Below, piece by piece: positions 13,673 through 15,861 of a stretch of DNA of 15,861 bases. A model generated the notes under the pieces. It saw only the letters and a program-made list of their open reading frames with translations. It ran no database searches and had not been told where the DNA came from. Position numbers and translations under genes: made by a program. This DNA is from Akkermansiaceae bacterium (GTDB taxonomy: Bacteria > Verrucomicrobiota > Verrucomicrobiia > Verrucomicrobiales > Akkermansiaceae), in contig JALZUH010000191.1 in the NCBI GenBank assembly GCA_023301645.1, positions 1 to 15,861 on the forward strand, in the 5' to 3' direction. Every line of letters starts with the position of its first letter. Positions within the stretch are counted from its first letter, which is position 1.

Positions 13673-14740
13673 GACTTCGATGTCAGGATAGCTGCCTAGG
13701 ATTTTGACCAGTGAGCAGTGTTTTTCAAGCTCAGTGAGAGCACCTGCGACATCTGAGTCAGTGCAGTGACCCGCGAGGTCGACATAAAAGATATACTCCC
13801 AGTTGCGCTGCTTCGATGGGCGAGATTCGATCTTGCTCATATTGATATTAAGCTGGTCAAATGACTGGAGTGCTTTCACCAGTGAGCCTGGCTTATCATG
13901 CACTGAGAAGAGGATCGAGGTGCGGTCTTTGCCAGTAGATGGGCATGTCTTCTCACCAATGACGAGGAAGCGCGTGGTATTGGTAGCGCGATCTTGGATA
14001 GATATTTCGAGCATGGTGAGCTCATTGATATCTGCTGCAAGCTGGCCTCCGAGGGCAGCTGCACCATCGGCAGCATTTTGCTTCGCGAGTTTAGCTGCCT
14101 TCGTCGTAGAGGACACTTCGACGAGATCGGCGTCAGGGAAGTTTTTTAAGATCCAGTTATTGCACTGTCCAAAGACTTGAGGGTGAGAGTATAGCGTCTT
14201 GATTTCTTCACGTGGGATGCAAGCCATCAGACCGTTTTCAATGCGGAGTAGAATCTGAGCACAGATCTGTAGCGGCGAGTCGACGAAGAGGTCGAGGGTG
14301 TGGGAGATAGCGCCCTCAGTAGAATTCTCAATAGGGACGACACCGTAGTGTGCCTTTCTACGAGCTACTTGGTCGAAGACCTCAGCGAAGTTTGCCTGTG
14401 AAGAATAGGTAATCGAGTGTCCGAACTTCTTGATGGCTGCCTGATGAGTCCATGTGCCCTCTGGCCCTAGGTAGGCAACGGTGAGATTGTCCTCTAGTGC
14501 TAGCGCTGCGGACATAATTTCGCGGTAGATGGCAAAGATCGACTTATCCGGTAGGCGACTGTTGTTCATCTTGGAGAGTCGCTCTAGTAGCGCATGCTCT
14601 CGCTCGGGTGCGTAGATTTGTAGATCTTCCTTTTTCTTGATTTCACCGACTTCGTGCACGAGGTCAGCTCTGGATGATAGGAGGTCAAGTAGCTTGCGAT
14701 CGAGCTCATCGATCTTTGTTCTGATGTCGTCAAGTGGCAT
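13670..14740 (-). CDS. pheA: Bifunctional chorismate mutase/prephenate dehydratase (P-protein)
   Basis: A 356-aa enzyme that turns chorismate into prephenate and then phenylpyruvate, the committed steps to phenylalanine. The N-terminal AroQ-type chorismate mutase helices (1-85) begin DDIRTKIDELDRKLLDLLSSR and include APEREHALLERL. The prephenate dehydratase domain (88-265) shows YLGPEGTWTHQAA (90-102), PIENSTEGAISHTLDL (136-151) and the catalytic TTRF (255-258). A C-terminal ACT domain (273-356) carries the GSL-type turn (KPGSL) and ESRPS (305-309), the phenylalanine-binding motifs, so feedback inhibition by Phe is expected. All parts are intact. It lies 94 bases downstream of scpB on the same strand and faces ptsP. 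The ATG at 14740 starts the mutase helix directly. No leader-peptide attenuator was seen. Confidence 0.96.
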   Translation of the reverse strand: MPLDDIRTKIDELDRKLLDLLSSRADLVHEVGEIKKKEDLQIYAPEREHALLERLSKMNNSRLPDKSIFAIYREIMSAALALEDNLTVAYLGPEGTWTHQAAIKKFGHSITYSSQANFAEVFDQVARRKAHYGVVPIENSTEGAISHTLDLFVDSPLQICAQILLRIENGLMACIPREEIKTLYSHPQVFGQCNNWILKNFPDADLVEVSSTTKAAKLAKQNAADGAAALGGQLAADINELTMLEISIQDRATNTTRFLVIGEKTCPSTGKDRTSILFSVHDKPGSLVKALQSFDQLNINMSKIESRPSKQRNWEYIFYVDLAGHCTDSDVAGALTELEKHCSLVKILGSYPDIEV

Positions 14741-14783
14741 GGGAAAAGAAGTGGGGAGATGGGTATAGAATAATGGGGAAGTG

Positions 14784-14831
14784 GGAAAAGTAAATAGTTA
14801 GCTGGTAGCTATTCGATCACTGATGAGTGAT
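14784..14831 (-). promoter_or_regulatory. Two small hairpins between scpB and pheA
   Basis: ATCACT/AGTGAT (14816-14821 and 14826-14831) is a perfect 6-bp stem with a 4-base loop, 3 bases past the scpB stop. Next to it, AATAGTTA and TAGCTATT (about 14793-14813) form an 8-bp stem with one T-G pair. Neither is followed by a T run on the minus strand. They may mark the end of the scpB message or allow read-through into pheA. Confidence 0.35.
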
Positions 14832-14834
14832 TTC

Positions 14835-15542
14835 CTAAAGTGCCTGCTCATCTGCAAGCGGGATACCTGCTGAAGTCAGGGCGAGTTGCTCTTCAATGGC
14901 TCCTTGCTCTGGTGGCGAGTCATTATCGAAGCTTGCTTCGGGGAGCTTGACGGTTCGTAGTTCGTTGGCATTGGGGAGGTCGTCGACGGACTTCACCCCA
15001 AAGTGCTCAAAGAAGAGGTCAGTTGTTTCATACAAGAGGGGTCTTCCGGGTAAATCTGCGCGACCGCCGATTCTGATGAGCTCACGGTCGAGGAGCTTCT
15101 GCAGCATGCCATCGCATGATACACCACGCACAGCTTCGATGGAGGCTTTAGCGATGGGTTGTCTATAGGCGATGATGGCGAGAGTTTCCATAGCGGGGCC
15201 ACTGAGTTTGCTAGGCTTTCTGCCGGGAAATAGCTGGCGGACAAAGTCGGCGTAATCGGGGCGGGTGTATATCTTCCAGCCTTTGGCTCTCTCTGAGCAG
15301 AGAAATGATCTACCAGTGGCTTCATAGCTGGCATTGAGTGAGGAAATAGCTAGTGAAACAGCCGACTCATCGATATCTGCGAGTGCTTTGAGCTCGGCAG
15401 GGAGTTCTCCTGCTGGATCCTCAGAAAGGATATCATCCTCCGTCTCTGCAACGCGGGCGCGAACGAGACGCGCTAGTTCTGAACTAGAAAGAGGGTCCTC
15501 GGATGCAATGAGCAGGGCTTCAATGACAGCGGTGAGTTCCAT
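14835..15542 (-). CDS. scpB: Segregation and condensation protein B (ScpB)
   Basis: ScpB is the winged-helix (kite) subunit that with ScpA and Smc forms the bacterial condensin for chromosome compaction and segregation. From the ATG at 15542 it is 235 aa. It begins MELTAVIEALLIASEDPLSSSEL, the usual ScpB start, and the second winged helix holds the signature GPAMETLAIIAYRQPIAKASIEAVRGV, then LLDRELI and GRPLLYETTDLFFEHFGV. The frame extends to a TTG at 15581, but those 13 residues match nothing in the family and I reject them. An acidic stretch of about 30 residues (near 33-62, EDDILSEDPAGELPAEL) interrupts the first winged helix and looks longer than usual. The C-terminal tail is also acidic. 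scpA, the common neighbour, is not present; pheA follows on the same strand. Confidence 0.92.
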   Translation of the reverse strand: MELTAVIEALLIASEDPLSSSELARLVRARVAETEDDILSEDPAGELPAELKALADIDESAVSLAISSLNASYEATGRSFLCSERAKGWKIYTRPDYADFVRQLFPGRKPSKLSGPAMETLAIIAYRQPIAKASIEAVRGVSCDGMLQKLLDRELIRIGGRADLPGRPLLYETTDLFFEHFGVKSVDDLPNANELRTVKLPEASFDNDSPPEQGAIEEQLALTSAGIPLADEQAL

Positions 15543-15673
15543 AGACGCACTAGAGAATAGGAATATAGAGCTCAATTGCAAGCCTAGGCATTAATGCGTC
15601 TTGAGGTGGTGCTGAGCTAATTTGTCAGTGACCCCACAAGGAGCGCTACCCTATTAAAAGAAAGAACACAGGC
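15543..15673. other. Gap upstream of scpB, no gene seen
   Basis: The scpB promoter should lie here. I see a TATATT on the minus strand close to the gene but no -35 partner at normal spacing, and no ribosome-binding site in front of either scpB start. Nothing else is recognisable. Confidence 0.3.
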
Positions 15674-15714
15674 AAAAAAGAACCTCCAACTATCGATAGA
15701 AGGAGGTGCTTTTG
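15674..15714 (-). terminator. Terminator of the right-edge minus-strand gene
   Basis: ACCTCC (15682-15687) pairs with GGAGGT (15702-15707), extended past one mismatch by AAAAG/CTTTT. The loop contains the palindrome CTATCGATAG. Read on the minus strand, the stem is followed by a run of six T (complement of 15674-15679), the standard form. On the plus strand the T tail is shorter, so function there is less likely. Confidence 0.8.
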
Positions 15715-15724
15715 TAAATAGCGT

Positions 15725-15747
15725 TAAAGGATCAGAATGACCCTTTA
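15725..15747 (-). promoter_or_regulatory. Hairpin just after the right-edge gene's stop
   Basis: TAAAGG-A-TCA and TGA-C-CCTTTA (15725-15734 and 15738-15747) form a stem of 9 pairs with one A-C mismatch and a 3-base loop, 6 bases past the minus-strand stop. No T run follows. With the terminator 11 bases further on it gives a doubled 3' structure, as often seen on stable, abundant messages. Confidence 0.45.
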
Positions 15748-15753
15748 GTTGAA

Positions 15754-15861
15754 TTAGTGGCCAGGAGTGATTACCTTAGCTGCGCCGCCGATAAGGCTAG
15801 ATGCCTTGTCTGTTGCTGCTGCACCAGCATTGCCAGCAGCGTCTTTAGCAGCGTCCATTGC
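15754..15861 (-). CDS. Alanine-rich protein of unknown function, C-terminal part
   Basis: The last 35 residues of a minus-strand gene that runs off the right edge; the stop TAA is at 15754-15756. The frame is open to the window edge, so the true start is probably outside, although an ATG at 15856-15858 would give a 34-aa peptide. The visible sequence is about 43% alanine with regular Asp, Lys and Gly (MDAAKDAAGNAGAAATDKA), then SSLIGGAAKVITPGH. The repeated DAA-KDAA pattern resembles amphipathic helices of LEA-like or other small Ala-rich proteins. I do not recognise the family. A hairpin and a strong terminator follow, which supports a real, expressed gene. Confidence 0.6.
   Translation of the reverse strand, partial: AMDAAKDAAGNAGAAATDKASSLIGGAAKVITPGH

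Noticed and set aside
13803..14180. 125-aa plus-strand frame across pheA
   Set aside because: It lies opposite the conserved ACT and dehydratase domains and has no recognisable features.
15543..15581. N-terminal extension of ScpB from TTG at 15581
   Set aside because: The 13 extra residues do not fit the family, and the ATG at 15542 gives the standard MEL-IEALL start.
1..15861. Mobile element, CRISPR array, toxin-antitoxin or defence system
   Set aside because: No transposase, integrase, direct-repeat array, tRNA or typical defence gene is seen; nearly all sequence is accounted for by housekeeping genes.

Overview
The window reads as ordinary, mostly conserved chromosome from a Gram-negative bacterium. 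The best guess is the PVC group, probably a marine Verrucomicrobiota of the Rubritalea/Verrucomicrobiaceae kind; this is inferred from gene content and style, not from a marker gene. Supporting points are two periplasmic OmpH/Skp chaperones (so an outer membrane), menaquinone synthesis (MenD), an exported sulfatase paired with an exported esterase, and gene starts that mostly lack a Shine-Dalgarno sequence and sit in AT-rich leaders often ending in ATC-ATG. No phage, transposon, CRISPR array, tRNA or rRNA was found.

Layout, left to right. (1) 1-1445: the 3' end of menD on + meets panC on -, with stop codons overlapping in 4 bases. (2) 1608-2905: two tandem ompH/skp paralogues of exactly 198 aa each, closed by a strong intrinsic terminator. 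(3) 2906-3321: a 416-base gene-free leader in front of dnaK, with a 15-bp bulged hairpin, a sigma-54-like GG-N10-GC site and a 9-base dyad, but no CIRCE. (4) 3322-7382: dnaK, groES and groEL in a row on +, with a hairpin between dnaK and groES and a clear terminator after groEL. With the ompH pair this makes a proteostasis block covering cytoplasm and periplasm. (5) 7464-9910: an exported alpha/beta-hydrolase esterase and an exported type I sulfatase 15 bases apart, probably one transcript for de-esterifying and desulfating a polysaccharide, followed by two hairpins. (6) 9962-13628: an RhlE-type DEAD-box RNA helicase, then ptsP (GAF plus PTS enzyme I, the nitrogen-PTS phosphotransferase). (7) 13670-15542 on -: scpB then pheA (chorismate mutase/prephenate dehydratase), convergent with ptsP. 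(8) 15674-15861 on -: the 3' end of a small alanine-rich protein, with two hairpins downstream, the second a good terminator.

I found no strong case for an undescribed defence or mobile system. The points most worth checking are the dnaK-groES-groEL arrangement with its unusual leader, the histidine-rich GroEL tail, the paired OmpH paralogues, the leader pattern without Shine-Dalgarno sequences, the esterase-sulfatase pair and the alanine-rich protein at the right edge.
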